Positions 8,441-15,570 of a stretch of 24,599 nt of DNA are shown piece after piece (position 1 is the stretch's first letter; each line of letters begins with the position of its first letter). Under the pieces are notes generated by a model. The model had not been told where the DNA came from. It did not search any database and worked only from the letters and a program-made list of their open reading frames with translations. Position numbers and translations under genes: made by a program. Source of the stretch: Rugosimonospora acidiphila (GTDB lineage Bacteria > Actinomycetota > Actinomycetes > Mycobacteriales > Micromonosporaceae); the NCBI RefSeq assembly GCF_039543385.1, contig NZ_BAABJQ010000058.1:1-24599 (forward strand). The letters are read 5' to 3'.

Positions 8441-9520
8441 GTGCGTGTACGTCGGCCCGGTCCATCTGCGGATCAGGGACGTGGCGGGGGTGATCGCCGC
8501 GCTCTGATCGTCCTGACCGTAGTTTGGCGTGAAGCGGGGCGGGTGTTGGGGTAGTCAGACCGGTGGGGGAACCCCCGGGCAGACCCCCAGGCGCCCCGAG
8601 GCGTGATCCAGTACGGCTTTCGGTACCCAACCATGCTGGGGGCAGACCTTGATCGATGATCAAGGTAAACCCCGAAATATCCCTACGGGGGATATTCCCC
8701 GACCGGGGGTAGGCGCGTAGGGCGCATCCTGCGGCTGCTCGCAGCATCCCGTACCTGAACCACGAACCCCGCCGGTGGATCAGCTGCTGGCCGTTCACAG
8801 GCGGCTGGAACCGGGTACGGCATTGCCCACCGGCCGACCACAACACGTGTCCGATCGCCCAGCAGGTCGTCCAATGCGCGGCTCCGTCCCCAGCTGCGGC
8901 AGACGCTCGAGGTGCTGTGCGAGATCGGCTTCGTCGACCGGCTCGCGCCCGCGCTGATCGACGGCTCGACCGCGCTCACGGTCGGTGGGTAGTCGGCTAC
9001 GCGGCTACCTCCCAGAATCACCCCCATCTGGCACTGGGTGCGGCTGTGCGGAACAGTTCCAGCACCGACAGGCGGCGATTGCCAGCCGCGGTACATCATG
9101 GGATCGGGTATGTCTGTCCGCCGGGTTCACCGCCTCGCCTGCATACCCGTCGGCGGCGATCTCGCCTCGGCCTGAGCTCGGCGCGGCGACAGGTGGTGGT
9201 CGAGCGGCCCAATCAGGAGTGTGGTGGCGGTACCCCGGCCGGCCGGATTACCGGTTGCGGGCCCGTTGCGCGGCGTTCTCGCCGCCGGGCCCGCTGGTTG
9301 GGTGGTGCCGCTATGGTGGGAGCTTCTTCATCACTTCTTCATCACAAGAAACCCTTCGCAGCTCACCGCGCCATCTCCCGGGCGCATGCCACGGTACGGA
9401 CACCGCACCTGCCCACCCGCTATCACGGCCGGTCGGCAGCGACTCTCCCATCCCGCGTACACCACGCTCAGCATCCGCCGGCCCACGTCGATCAGCTGAG
9501 GCCACACGCGCGATCGATCT
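8441..9520. other. About 1 kb with no intact gene; scattered remnants
   Basis: The plus frame ending at 8991-8993 has protein-like sequence (QLRQTLEVLCEIGFVDRLAP, then LIDGSTALTVGG and a stop), probably the tail of a lost gene that I cannot name. A pair of perfect inverted repeats lies at 8646-8696 (listed separately). Around 9323-9344 an 11-base unit (CTTCTTCATCA) is repeated twice in tandem. The remainder shows only overlapping Arg/Pro/Ser-rich frames without starts, ribosome sites or motifs. Confidence 0.4.
8646..8696. repeat. Two adjacent perfect inverted repeats
   Basis: ACCTTGATC at 8646-8654 is mirrored by GATCAAGGT at 8658-8666 (9-bp arms, 3-base spacer). Ten bases further, AATATCCC at 8676-8683 is mirrored by GGGATATT at 8689-8696 (8-bp arms, 5-base spacer). 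The region is conspicuously AT-richer than its surroundings. They could be operators, the ends of a lost element, or the relic of a promoter region upstream of the debranching-like pseudogene. No gene directly depends on them now. Confidence 0.55.
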
Positions 9521-9670
9521 TCAATCACCCGCGACCTGGAACCGTTTCATGGCGACGTCGTCCAGCGTAGAGCCCAGCCCGGGTCGATCCGGTACCTTCA
9601 GGTTGCCCTCGGCCGTCAGCTCCAGCTGCTCGACGAACATTGCGTCCTTGAGGGTGTTGTTAAGGAACAC
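9521..9670 (-). pseudogene. Enolase-superfamily (mandelate racemase/muconate lactonizing) C-terminal remnant
   Basis: The minus frame ending at 9521 reads VFLNNTLKDAMFVEQLELTA, then GNLKVPDRPGLGSTLDD. The (G)xLxVPDxPGLGxxLD motif is the standard C-terminal end of mandelate-racemase-type enzymes that act on sugar acids. Upstream of about 9670 the frame loses similarity, so only the last ~50 residues survive. Confidence 0.65.
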
Positions 9671-9789
9671 CGATGACGCCGCCGGCCTCCACCCGCTGGC
9701 CAACTGGGAGAACAGCAGTGGGTGCTGCGGACCGACAGGCGACGAGGGGCTCAACCGGGCCTGCTGCACCTGCGGCGCTCCGGTCGCGA

Positions 9790-10170
9790 CCTTCGCGGCC
9801 GACTGCTTCGGGCCCTTCGAACTGCACCTCGATCCTGTCCGGACCTACGCGTTCTCCCAGTAGGACAGCCCCTCGTTTTTCTTCGAGCACGACACGGGCA
9901 CGGAGAAGTCGTCGGTGCTGGTGGCCAAGGCGGCGGGGTATCAGAAGTTCGTGGCGCAGGGCGCTCCGCGCTGGCCGGTGTTGTTCTGGTTGCCCAGGGC
10001 CAGGCGGGAGCAGTACTTGCAGGACCTACTGCACGAGGCACGGGTTGGGATGCCGGTAGCGACCGCGGCCCGCGACCACGCCACCAGCCTGGGTGCCGGC
10101 CCCGCTGAGGCGATCTGGCTGCCCGTGAGCCACTACGGCAACCCCGCTGCGCTTGGCGCAACTGCCCAGA
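9790..10170 (+). pseudogene. Replication-relaxation family protein, C-terminal remnant
   Basis: The plus frame reads FFFEHDTGTEKSSVLVAKAA, then GAPRWPVLFWLP, then REQYLQDLLHEARVGMPVAT and AARDHATSLGAG, which matches the C-terminal half of actinobacterial replication-relaxation proteins (a winged-helix plus nuclease-like fold found on integrative and conjugative elements). An in-frame TAG at 9861-9863 interrupts it just before the conserved EHDTGTE. A frameshift near 10140-10150 moves the end into the frame reading LAQLPRAPVPGG. The gene is therefore inactive. It suggests that an integrative element once sat here. Confidence 0.72.
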
Positions 10171-10204
10171 GCGCCGGTGCCGGGTGGTATTGGCCGGGTT
10201 GTCC

Positions 10205-10360
10205 AGGCTGTTGTCGCTGGCGCGGTGGGCGGCGTTCTTCGTCACGCCGGCCACGCTGCTGCGCTGGCACCGCAACCTGATCGCCCGGTGATCGACCTAC
10301 CCGCGACGGCAGCCGGGCCGGCCTGCGGTCACCGCCCAGGTGCGGGAGCTGGTGCCGTGT
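10205..10360 (+). pseudogene. Integrase-core transposase N-terminal fragment
   Basis: The plus frame reads LSLARWAAFFVTPATLLRWH, RNLIAR, a stop at 10289-10291, then STYPRRQPGRPAVTAQVREL. This is the helix-turn-helix and linker typical of actinobacterial transposases with an rve integrase core (VTPxTLLRWHRxLIARRWTYPRRxPGRP). The stop replaces the usual Arg before W-T-Y-P. The sequence leaves the family near 10360, so the DDE domain is absent. Confidence 0.6.
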
Positions 10361-10495
10361 CAACGGAGATACTCAACGCTTCTCGATCCTGATCTCGCCC
10401 CGTCAAACGGATCGGCTATGAGCCGCTGGCCTCAACTCACCCTCACAGACAGGGACCGGCTCACGCGCTGGCCTCGGATCTGCGAGGCTGGCAGA

Positions 10496-10876
10496 ATGGA
10501 CCGACAGGATGTGACCGCCTGGGTGGCCGCCTACGAGAGGGCGTGGCGGGCGGCCGGAGTTGACGCGCTGGCCGACATTTTCACGCCGGACGCGGTGTAC
10601 CGGCAGGGCCCGTACGAGGCGCCGCTGACCGGGCTTTCCGCTATCGGCCGGATGTGGGAACAGGAGCGGTCCGGGCCGGACGAGGGGTTCACCATGAGCG
10701 TCGACGTGGTCGCGGTCGAAGAGGACACTGCGGTGGTACGGGTGCAGGTCCAGTACGGTGGCCCCGTGGAACAGGAGTACCGCGACCTTTGGGTCATCCG
10801 GTTCACCAGTGACCGGCGGTGTCGAGAGTTCGAAGAGTGGCCCTTCTCTCCAGATCGGCCGATCGCTACGCGATAG
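10496..10876 (+). CDS. NTF2-like/SnoaL-like domain protein
   Basis: This intact 126-residue reading frame starts at ATG 10496, with GAGG roughly ten bases upstream. It has the cone-shaped NTF2 fold pattern: an N-terminal helix WVAAYERAWRAA, then DALADIFTPDAVYRQGPY, a helix GLSAIGRMWEQER, and beta strands VDVVAVEEDTAVVRVQVQY and DLWVIRF. Members of this superfamily are small cyclases, isomerases, dehydratases or simple ligand-binding proteins. No catalytic assignment can be made. It is isolated among remnants on both sides, with no operon partner, but its codon use and lack of frameshifts suggest it is still functional. Confidence 0.82.
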   Translation: MDRQDVTAWVAAYERAWRAAGVDALADIFTPDAVYRQGPYEAPLTGLSAIGRMWEQERSGPDEGFTMSVDVVAVEEDTAVVRVQVQYGGPVEQEYRDLWVIRFTSDRRCREFEEWPFSPDRPIATR

Positions 10877-11433
10877 TTGCCTGCATGCTCGCGAGCCGGG
10901 CGGGTCTGCCGTCGCTGAGTTGATCCGAGTCGAGTGCGAGTGCCGCCTGGCCCGGTACACGGTGAGCGACGGTCAGCGTGCGGCGCGGGTGCGGAGTTGT
11001 GGTCGCGCGGTCCGTCGCGGTGTGCCCGGCGCCACCGGCGCAACGCGGCCGGCGGCCTGCTCTGAGGAACCGGCCGTGCCGTGCAGGTTGATAATGTGCT
11101 CCAGGAAACGCATCCTGGCGTGCCAGCCGGCGGTTTCGTCGAGTCGGCCTCAGGCCCCTGGGGGGCCCTGCACCACCAGGGGTTGGTCGCGGCAGTCGGA
11201 TGGATGGCCACCCGGCCGCGTTGCCGCCCCGCTCCTGGTGGGCGCTCAGCGACGCGGCATTGGCGTACCCGCGAACGATGAAGAACACCGGCATGGCGAC
11301 CGGGCGGCGGGTCTGGAGCAGCCACGTGATCGGGCAGCGCCTCCAGCGCGTTGGCGCAGCGGACGCATACCGCCAGGGTAGCCACAATCAGGTCCGGCCG
11401 GGTCTGGCTCGGGGTGAATTCGAGCTGCGGGTG
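10877..11433. other. Gap with an acyltransferase-3 remnant and nothing else recognised
   Basis: Apart from the membrane acyltransferase fragment at 11190-11387, the frames here are Arg/Pro-rich and lack starts or motifs on either strand. Confidence 0.4.
11190..11387 (-). pseudogene. Acyltransferase-3 family membrane protein fragment
   Basis: The minus frame reads LPWRYASAAPTRWRR, PITWLLQ, then MPVFFIVRGYANAASLSAHQ and ERGGNAAGW. The order TWLLQ, MPVFF-V-GGYANAAS and a charged RRG loop is characteristic of the first membrane helices of actinobacterial acyltransferase-3 (O-acyltransferase) proteins. Arg replaces the first Gly of the normally conserved GG. Only this segment remains of a protein normally about 350-400 residues long. 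Confidence 0.55.
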
Positions 11434-13269
11434 TCAGGTCTGGTAGATGGCTGCGATCTCGCCGGCGCATGCCCGCTGAACGACGTCGCGCTTCACCTTG
11501 AGAGTCGCGGTCAGTTCCCCGCCCGCCTCGCTGAACTCGCAGGGCAGGATGCGGAACTTCTTGATCGCCTCGGGATGCGAGACCGTCATGTTGGCGTCGT
11601 CGATCGCGGTCTGGATCTCAGCGTGCAGCGTCCGATCCTCGCGCATGTCGGCAACACTCGTACCGCGCGGACAACCGTGCTCGGTCAACCACCTGGGCCA
11701 GGCGTCCCGGTCGATGGTGATCAGCGCGGCGACGAATGGCTGCCGGTCACCGACCACCACGCAGTGACTGATCAGGGAGTGGGCGCGTACCCGTTCCTCC
11801 AGCGCCGTCGGGACGACGTGCTTACCGGCGGCCGTTACAATGATCTCCTTTTTCCGCCCCGTCACGCGCAGATAACCCTCGGGGTCAAGCTCGCCGAGGT
11901 CCCCGCTGCGCAGCCAACCATCGGTGGTAAAGGCCTCGGCGGTGGCATCGGGATTGTTCCAGTAACTGGAGATCACCAGGTCGCCGCGGATCAGAATCTC
12001 GGTGTCGTCATCGATCCGGATGGCGACTCCGGGCACCGGCCGCCCGACGGTGCCGATCCGGGCCGCGCCGGGCGGGTTGACGGTCGCCGCGGCGGAGGTC
12101 TCGGTCAACCCGTACCCCTCCAGAACGATCATCCCCGCGCCGCGGAAGAAGTGACCGAGGTGGGTGTTCAGCGGTGCGCCGCCGCAGATCACGTGACGGC
12201 AGCGACCTCCGAGGGCCTCCCGCAACTTCCGGTAGACCATCCAGTCGAAGACGCGACGGCTTAACCGCAGGCCGGCCCGGGCCCCACGGCGGGTCTCCAG
12301 CGCCTCGCTGTAGGCCACTGCGGTACGTTCCGCGTGCCGGAACACCCAGCCACGTACCGGCCCCTTCGCCTCCTGCTCGGCCTTGGAGTGAATTTTTTCG
12401 AGCATCCGGGGGACGGACAGCAGGAAGGTGGGACGACGCTCGCGCAGATCGCCGGCCAGAGTCTGCATCCCGGAAGTGTGCGTCATCGTCATGTGCGCGC
12501 GCACCACGCCGATCTGGATCAGCCGGGCGAACGCGTGTGCGAGCGGCAGGAACAGCATCGTCGACGCGCCCTCGGCGAAGAGTTCCGGCAGGGCGCTGAC
12601 CGCGTTGTCGGCGTTGGAGTCGAGGTTGCGGTGGCTCAGCATGCAACCCTTGGGACGTCCGGTGGTGCCGCTGGTGTAGATGATGGTGGCGAGATCCGTG
12701 GCGACCATCCGCCGGCGACGGGCGTGGACGTCCGAGACGCTCACCGCCTCGCCGCGGCTGATCAGCCCACCGACATCGCCCGCGTCGATCCGCCAGACCT
12801 CGCGCAACGTCGGCGTCCGGTCCCGGATTCCGGCCACCATCCGCGCCTGCGCGTCGCTCTCCACCACGCAAGCCACGGCCCCCGAGTCAGACAGGATCCA
12901 GGCCGCCTGGTCCGCGCTGGACGTCTCGTACATCGGCACGCTCACCGCGCCCGCCGCCCAGATCGCGTAGTCGAGCAGGGTCCATTCGTAGCGCGTTCTG
13001 CTCAGCAGCCCGACCCGCTCGCCCGGCTCGATTCCCGCAGCGACGATGCCGCGAGCGACCGCGGTGACCTCGTCGCGAAACTGCCGACAGGTGACCGGCG
13101 TCCAGCCCGCACCAGCGGCCGGACCGTCGTCGCCCGCCGCGCCCTCGTCCGTCATGCGGCGAACAAACTGAACAGCGTCGGGAAACCGCTCGGCGTTGTC
13201 CCACACCACGTCCGTGAGGTTGACATCATCGATGGTCGCCACGGCCGGCGGGACGAGCAGCTCGGACAC
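11434..13269 (-). CDS. Long-chain fatty acid--CoA ligase, FadD15-like
   Basis: This intact AMP-forming ligase activates a fatty acid as acyl-adenylate and transfers it to CoA. I choose GTG 13269 (611 residues) because AAGGGAG lies 7-8 bases upstream and the product begins SELLVPPAVATIDDVNLTD, like FadD15 homologues; a GTG at 13341 would add 24 residues without a good site. The ATP-binding P-loop YTSGTTGRPKG is at about 198-208. Further on come GYGLTETSA, the SGDLGELDPEGYLRVTGRKKE hinge and a C-terminal catalytic Lys in TATLKVKRD. It lies in the same direction as, and 646 bases downstream of, the borosin-like gene. Co-transcription across that gap is doubtful, so it may be ordinary lipid metabolism. 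Confidence 0.9.
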   Translation of the reverse strand: MSELLVPPAVATIDDVNLTDVVWDNAERFPDAVQFVRRMTDEGAAGDDGPAAGAGWTPVTCRQFRDEVTAVARGIVAAGIEPGERVGLLSRTRYEWTLLDYAIWAAGAVSVPMYETSSADQAAWILSDSGAVACVVESDAQARMVAGIRDRTPTLREVWRIDAGDVGGLISRGEAVSVSDVHARRRRMVATDLATIIYTSGTTGRPKGCMLSHRNLDSNADNAVSALPELFAEGASTMLFLPLAHAFARLIQIGVVRAHMTMTHTSGMQTLAGDLRERRPTFLLSVPRMLEKIHSKAEQEAKGPVRGWVFRHAERTAVAYSEALETRRGARAGLRLSRRVFDWMVYRKLREALGGRCRHVICGGAPLNTHLGHFFRGAGMIVLEGYGLTETSAAATVNPPGAARIGTVGRPVPGVAIRIDDDTEILIRGDLVISSYWNNPDATAEAFTTDGWLRSGDLGELDPEGYLRVTGRKKEIIVTAAGKHVVPTALEERVRAHSLISHCVVVGDRQPFVAALITIDRDAWPRWLTEHGCPRGTSVADMREDRTLHAEIQTAIDDANMTVSHPEAIKKFRILPCEFSEAGGELTATLKVKRDVVQRACAGEIAAIYQT

Positions 13270-13915
13270 GTCACGCTCCCTTATGCGTGCGCCAGCGGAC
13301 ACCGCTACCGGGCCCGACAACGGTGGTATCGGGCTGTTCACCGGCGGTACCCAGCACCCAGCCCGCTAACCGGCCTAGCGACCGGGTACGGGCTGGGGGC
13401 AGGAGACGTCCGACCATTGGGCCCCGGATCGGGGATGAGCGAGTCCAGCGGCGGAAGAAGTAACTGTGACGGATTTCGATGCCAACGCCGACTGATCCAC
13501 GCCGTTGCACGCACGAGGCGCCGGCGAACGACGCGACCTTCCCCATCCCCGATCTTCGGGCCGCACCACGAGCACGTCAAGCACATCTGCAGGGCAGACG
13601 GTCGGCGATCACGTGCGTGACGAAGCGACGCTCCGATGAACACCACACTTGACAGGTCATCCCCGATAGGGAATCAAATCCCGCCGTCCGACGCAGGTCA
13701 GAAAGCTTGTCGTCTTCTAGATCAAGGAGTCGCGCGAGCGCGGCGCTGCCGCTCGCGCTCGGCGTGCTGGCGGCGCTGGGGCGCCGGCATCGGCCGGCGC
13801 GAGGGCTGCCTTGCGCATCGTGTCAGGCCGGCGTCACCGGTTCGCCAAGTCTGACCCCGTGCGGTTCCGTGAAAATTAACCCCGGGGGTTGTTTAGGCGC
13901 GGCTGGCGCGGTTCG
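13270..13915. other. 646-base intergenic region between borosin-like gene and FadD ligase
   Basis: No gene is supported here on either strand. A small GC-rich palindrome at 13878-13890 follows the borosin-like gene. Around 13730-13780 the sequence is dominated by GCGCGAGC/GCTCGCGC self-complementary runs. The promoter of the FadD ligase presumably lies between about 13290 and 13500, but no clear hexamers are visible. Confidence 0.4.
13878..13890 (-). terminator. Possible weak terminator after the borosin-like gene
   Basis: AACCCC and GGGGTT form a tight inverted repeat that is followed, on the minus strand, by AATTTTC. It begins 26 bases past the stop at 13916. The loop is only one base if all pairs form, so the real stem would be shorter. 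This is a tentative call. Confidence 0.3.
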
Positions 13916-15118
13916 TCAATGCGTCTGCGCCTCGGGGTTGGACAAGCGCTTGAGCATTGCGGTGTCGACCGGCGGGGTTCCGATGGGTGGCAGATACAGG
14001 GTTGAGATCCCGGCGAGGTCGGTTGGGGCGAGCCGGCCGACGGTTGTCTTGACGATGCGGGGCGGCAGGAAGTGCAGCGTCGATGCATCGTAAACGATGA
14101 GATCGTGCTCGGCCGGGTAGAACTGAAGCAGGCGCTCGATGAGGATGGGAAAGTTCCTCCGAGAGTAGCCACTGAAATTGAAGCCCCCATCGCCCACACA
14201 TTCCGCCTGCCACACCAACACATGGCTATAGGTGTCGAGGATCCGCGCGTGGACAAGGAACTCGGTCGCATCGATCGTCTGCAGCCCGCAGGTCGCCGGG
14301 TCTATACCCAGGTCGGCGAAAAGGCTGTCCTGCGCCGAGATGGCCGGATGCATCTCGGCCCGGTAGCCCTCGGCTCTGGCGATCTTGACAGCCATGTGCG
14401 GCGACCACGCGAAGATGCCAGGATGCCCGTAGAACACTGCGCACACCGCCCGTCCGGCGCGCACATCAGCCAGGATCACATCGACCATCTCGTGATACGT
14501 GTCCACCCGCGGCTTGTCATTTCCATAAAGGTCGTAGAGGGAGGTCGCGTTGTTGTTGAGAGTGTGGATTTCACGCTCGGTAGCGGGGTCCGCGACGCAG
14601 TAGAAGACCGAGTCCGCGCTTTTGATCCGGTCCCGGGCATCGATCGGAAGGTCTGACAGTGGCTTGATGCCGCTGCCGACGACGTGTAGAGACCCCGCCG
14701 CGGGGAAGTCGGATTTCGCGAAGTAGCTGATGACGTCGTCGATGTTCAGGACGACCTGTTCGCGCCAGTCGCTGATCGAAGTGTGGGTGTTGTCGTTGAA
14801 GGTGGTGCTGTGGAAGTCGTTGAAGCTGTTCGTGGTGAAGTGGTCGTTGTTCATACTGACGTTCATGGTCATCGGATCGATCATGCCGATATCGGTGTCG
14901 ATCTTGTCGGTGATGACGGGGGCCAGTCCGGCAGATTCGAGCTCCCGGACCGCCTCCATACGGATCCAACCGCGTTCGCCGCTGGTGACGGCCTCCGCCT
15001 GGCGGTCGGTCAGTCCGTAGTCGCGCATCGTCGCGGCCGGCTCAGACCTGAACTTGTCGAGATTTTCCGGCGATGCCATCGCCACCAGAAAATCCGTCAG
15101 CGGTGTCAAGCTGCTCAT
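13916..15118 (-). CDS. Borosin-type peptide alpha-N-methyltransferase fused to N-terminal precursor-like domain
   Basis: The 400-residue protein starts at ATG 15118, with AAGGAG seven bases upstream. Residues ~142-380 form a SAM-dependent tetrapyrrole-methylase fold most like OphMA and SonM, which N-methylate the peptide backbone of borosin precursors. The catalytic set matches OphMA Y66/R72/Y76/Y98 in both identity and spacing: Y198, R204, Y208 (LYGNDKPRVDTYHEM) and Y230 (VFYGHPG). Other shared motifs are SAQDSLFADLGIDP, NFSGY and STLYLPP. Residues 1-62 resemble the borosin binding domain of SonA-type precursors (EPAATMRDYGLTDRQAEAV, then SGE). Residues 71-118 are an Asn/Thr/Ser/Phe/His-rich linker with a short repeat, a candidate core. 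The chain ends right after the methylase, with no C-terminal clasp or core. Methylation of its own linker is inference. Siroheme, cobalamin or MazG-fused methylases fit less well. Confidence 0.85.
   Translation of the reverse strand: MSSLTPLTDFLVAMASPENLDKFRSEPAATMRDYGLTDRQAEAVTSGERGWIRMEAVRELESAGLAPVITDKIDTDIGMIDPMTMNVSMNNDHFTTNSFNDFHSTTFNDNTHTSISDWREQVVLNIDDVISYFAKSDFPAAGSLHVVGSGIKPLSDLPIDARDRIKSADSVFYCVADPATEREIHTLNNNATSLYDLYGNDKPRVDTYHEMVDVILADVRAGRAVCAVFYGHPGIFAWSPHMAVKIARAEGYRAEMHPAISAQDSLFADLGIDPATCGLQTIDATEFLVHARILDTYSHVLVWQAECVGDGGFNFSGYSRRNFPILIERLLQFYPAEHDLIVYDASTLHFLPPRIVKTTVGRLAPTDLAGISTLYLPPIGTPPVDTAMLKRLSNPEAQTH
14765..14908 (-). other. Candidate core/linker segment of the borosin-like protein (residues 71-118)
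   Basis: The segment is hydrophilic and very unlike the flanking domains: seven Asn fall within residues 86-110, with His at 93, 103 and 112 and Phe at 94, 99, 102 and 107. An imperfect repeat H-x-T-T-(N-S)-F-N-D occurs at 93-101 and 103-109. At the DNA level the 10-mer GTCGTTGAAG (plus strand) recurs at 14792-14801 and 14816-14825, exactly 24 bases apart, which suggests duplication by whole codons. Asn, Thr and Phe codons make it visibly AT-richer than its surroundings. Whether it is methylated or merely a spacer cannot be told from sequence. Confidence 0.55.
14792..14825. repeat. 10-bp direct repeat, in register with codons
   Basis: GTCGTTGAAG at 14792-14801 and again at 14816-14825, a 24-base period. 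It encodes the repeated Phe-Asn-Asp unit of the linker in the borosin-like protein. Confidence 0.7.
14933..15118 (-). other. Borosin-binding-domain-like region (residues 1-62)
   Basis: This part of the fusion encodes a small helical domain: LTPLTDFLVAMASPENLDKF, a central helix with SEPAATMRDYGLTDRQ, then AEAVTSGE and a final helix MEAVRELE. The pattern (acidic residues, Pro-Ala/Glu-Ala, Met-Arg, GLTD-Q, AV-(S/T)-G-(D/E)) is shared with the leader-like binding domain of split borosin precursors and with LigA-type alpha subunits, from which that domain is thought to derive. In split systems it docks the precursor on the methyltransferase; here it is covalently attached. Confidence 0.7.
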
Positions 15119-15119
15119 C

Positions 15120-15133
15120 CCAAGGCTCCTTGG
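15120..15133 (-). promoter_or_regulatory. Palindrome enclosing the ribosome binding site of the borosin-like gene
   Basis: CCAAGGAGCCTTGG (minus strand) is a perfect 14-base palindrome apart from its AG/CT centre, and it contains the AAGGAG site used by ATG 15118. If folded in mRNA (5-bp stem, GAGC loop) it would partly hide the ribosome site. As double-stranded DNA it could be an operator. A chance palindrome is also possible. Confidence 0.4.
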
Positions 15134-15177
15134 CGTCATAAGGCAAGCCGCGAGGTCCGGCGTCACGGCGACTGGGT

Positions 15178-15200
15178 GACCATCGGTGATCTTGATGGTC
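15178..15200. repeat. Inverted repeat in the leader of the borosin-like gene
   Basis: GACCATC at 15178-15184 and GATGGTC at 15194-15200 are perfect 7-bp arms with a 9-base spacer, about 60-80 bases upstream of the start codon. It is a plausible operator or leader hairpin. No promoter hexamers are certain; TACGAT near 15250 on the minus strand could be a -10. Confidence 0.4.
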
Positions 15201-15263
15201 GCTCTACCGCAATGAACTGACGCACCACGAGAGGCGGGCGGGCCATTGGCGCTTATCGTAGGA

Positions 15264-15570
15264 ATCAATCGACAGCCAGTCGTCCGGACAGTCGGCGGTT
15301 AGACACTTCGGGGTCCCATATCGGTAGTTCGTCGCCGCGGCGGTCGGTCAGCAGCGCGGCGAACATCCGGGTCTCGAGCCGTGGCGGCACGGGTACGCGG
15401 CGTGGTGGTGGAGCCAGTGGGAGTCGAGGATCCGGCCGCATTCGTGGCAGCGGGTCAACCTGGCGAGCACGTACCGTTCGTCGTTACCGTCTTCCGGCGT
15501 CGGGGTGGCGCTGGCCAGTTGCACGGCGATGAAGTCTTCCTCGCTGACCAAGCCGAGCGGTCACGGATCG
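15264..15570 (-). pseudogene. Serine recombinase C-terminal (zinc-ribbon) remnant
   Basis: The minus frame reads PLGLVSEEDFIAVQLASATP, then RYVLARLTRCHECGRILDSH, then HAAYPCRHGSRPG. This matches the end of the recombinase domain and the zinc ribbon (CHEC...C) of large actinophage or ICE serine integrases. A TGA stands just upstream of PLGLVSEED at 15561-15563 and a frameshift occurs near 15350-15370, after which the other frame (LETRMFAALLTDRRGDELPI) continues to a stop near 15264. The catalytic serine domain is absent. It lies directly upstream of the borosin-like gene. Confidence 0.72.

Noticed and set aside
9323..9344. Tandem duplication of an 11-base unit as a functional repeat
   Set aside because: Only two units, in degraded sequence, with no gene or promoter depending on it; probably a slippage event.
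12334..13620. Long open plus-strand frame opposite the FadD ligase
   Set aside because: It is the antisense shadow of a clearly conserved ligase, rich in Arg, Gly, His and Asp with no domain or ribosome site.
13916..15118. Reading the methylase as a siroheme/cobalamin methyltransferase or a YabN-type fusion
   Set aside because: The Tyr/Arg/Tyr/Tyr set with OphMA spacing and the N-terminal binding-domain-like region are borosin features, and there are no porphyrin or cobalamin genes nearby.
15119..15268. N-terminal extension of the borosin-like gene to an in-frame start at 15268
   Set aside because: ATG 15118 has a perfect AAGGAG site at 7 bases and opens directly on the binding-domain-like sequence; the extension looks like untranslated leader.
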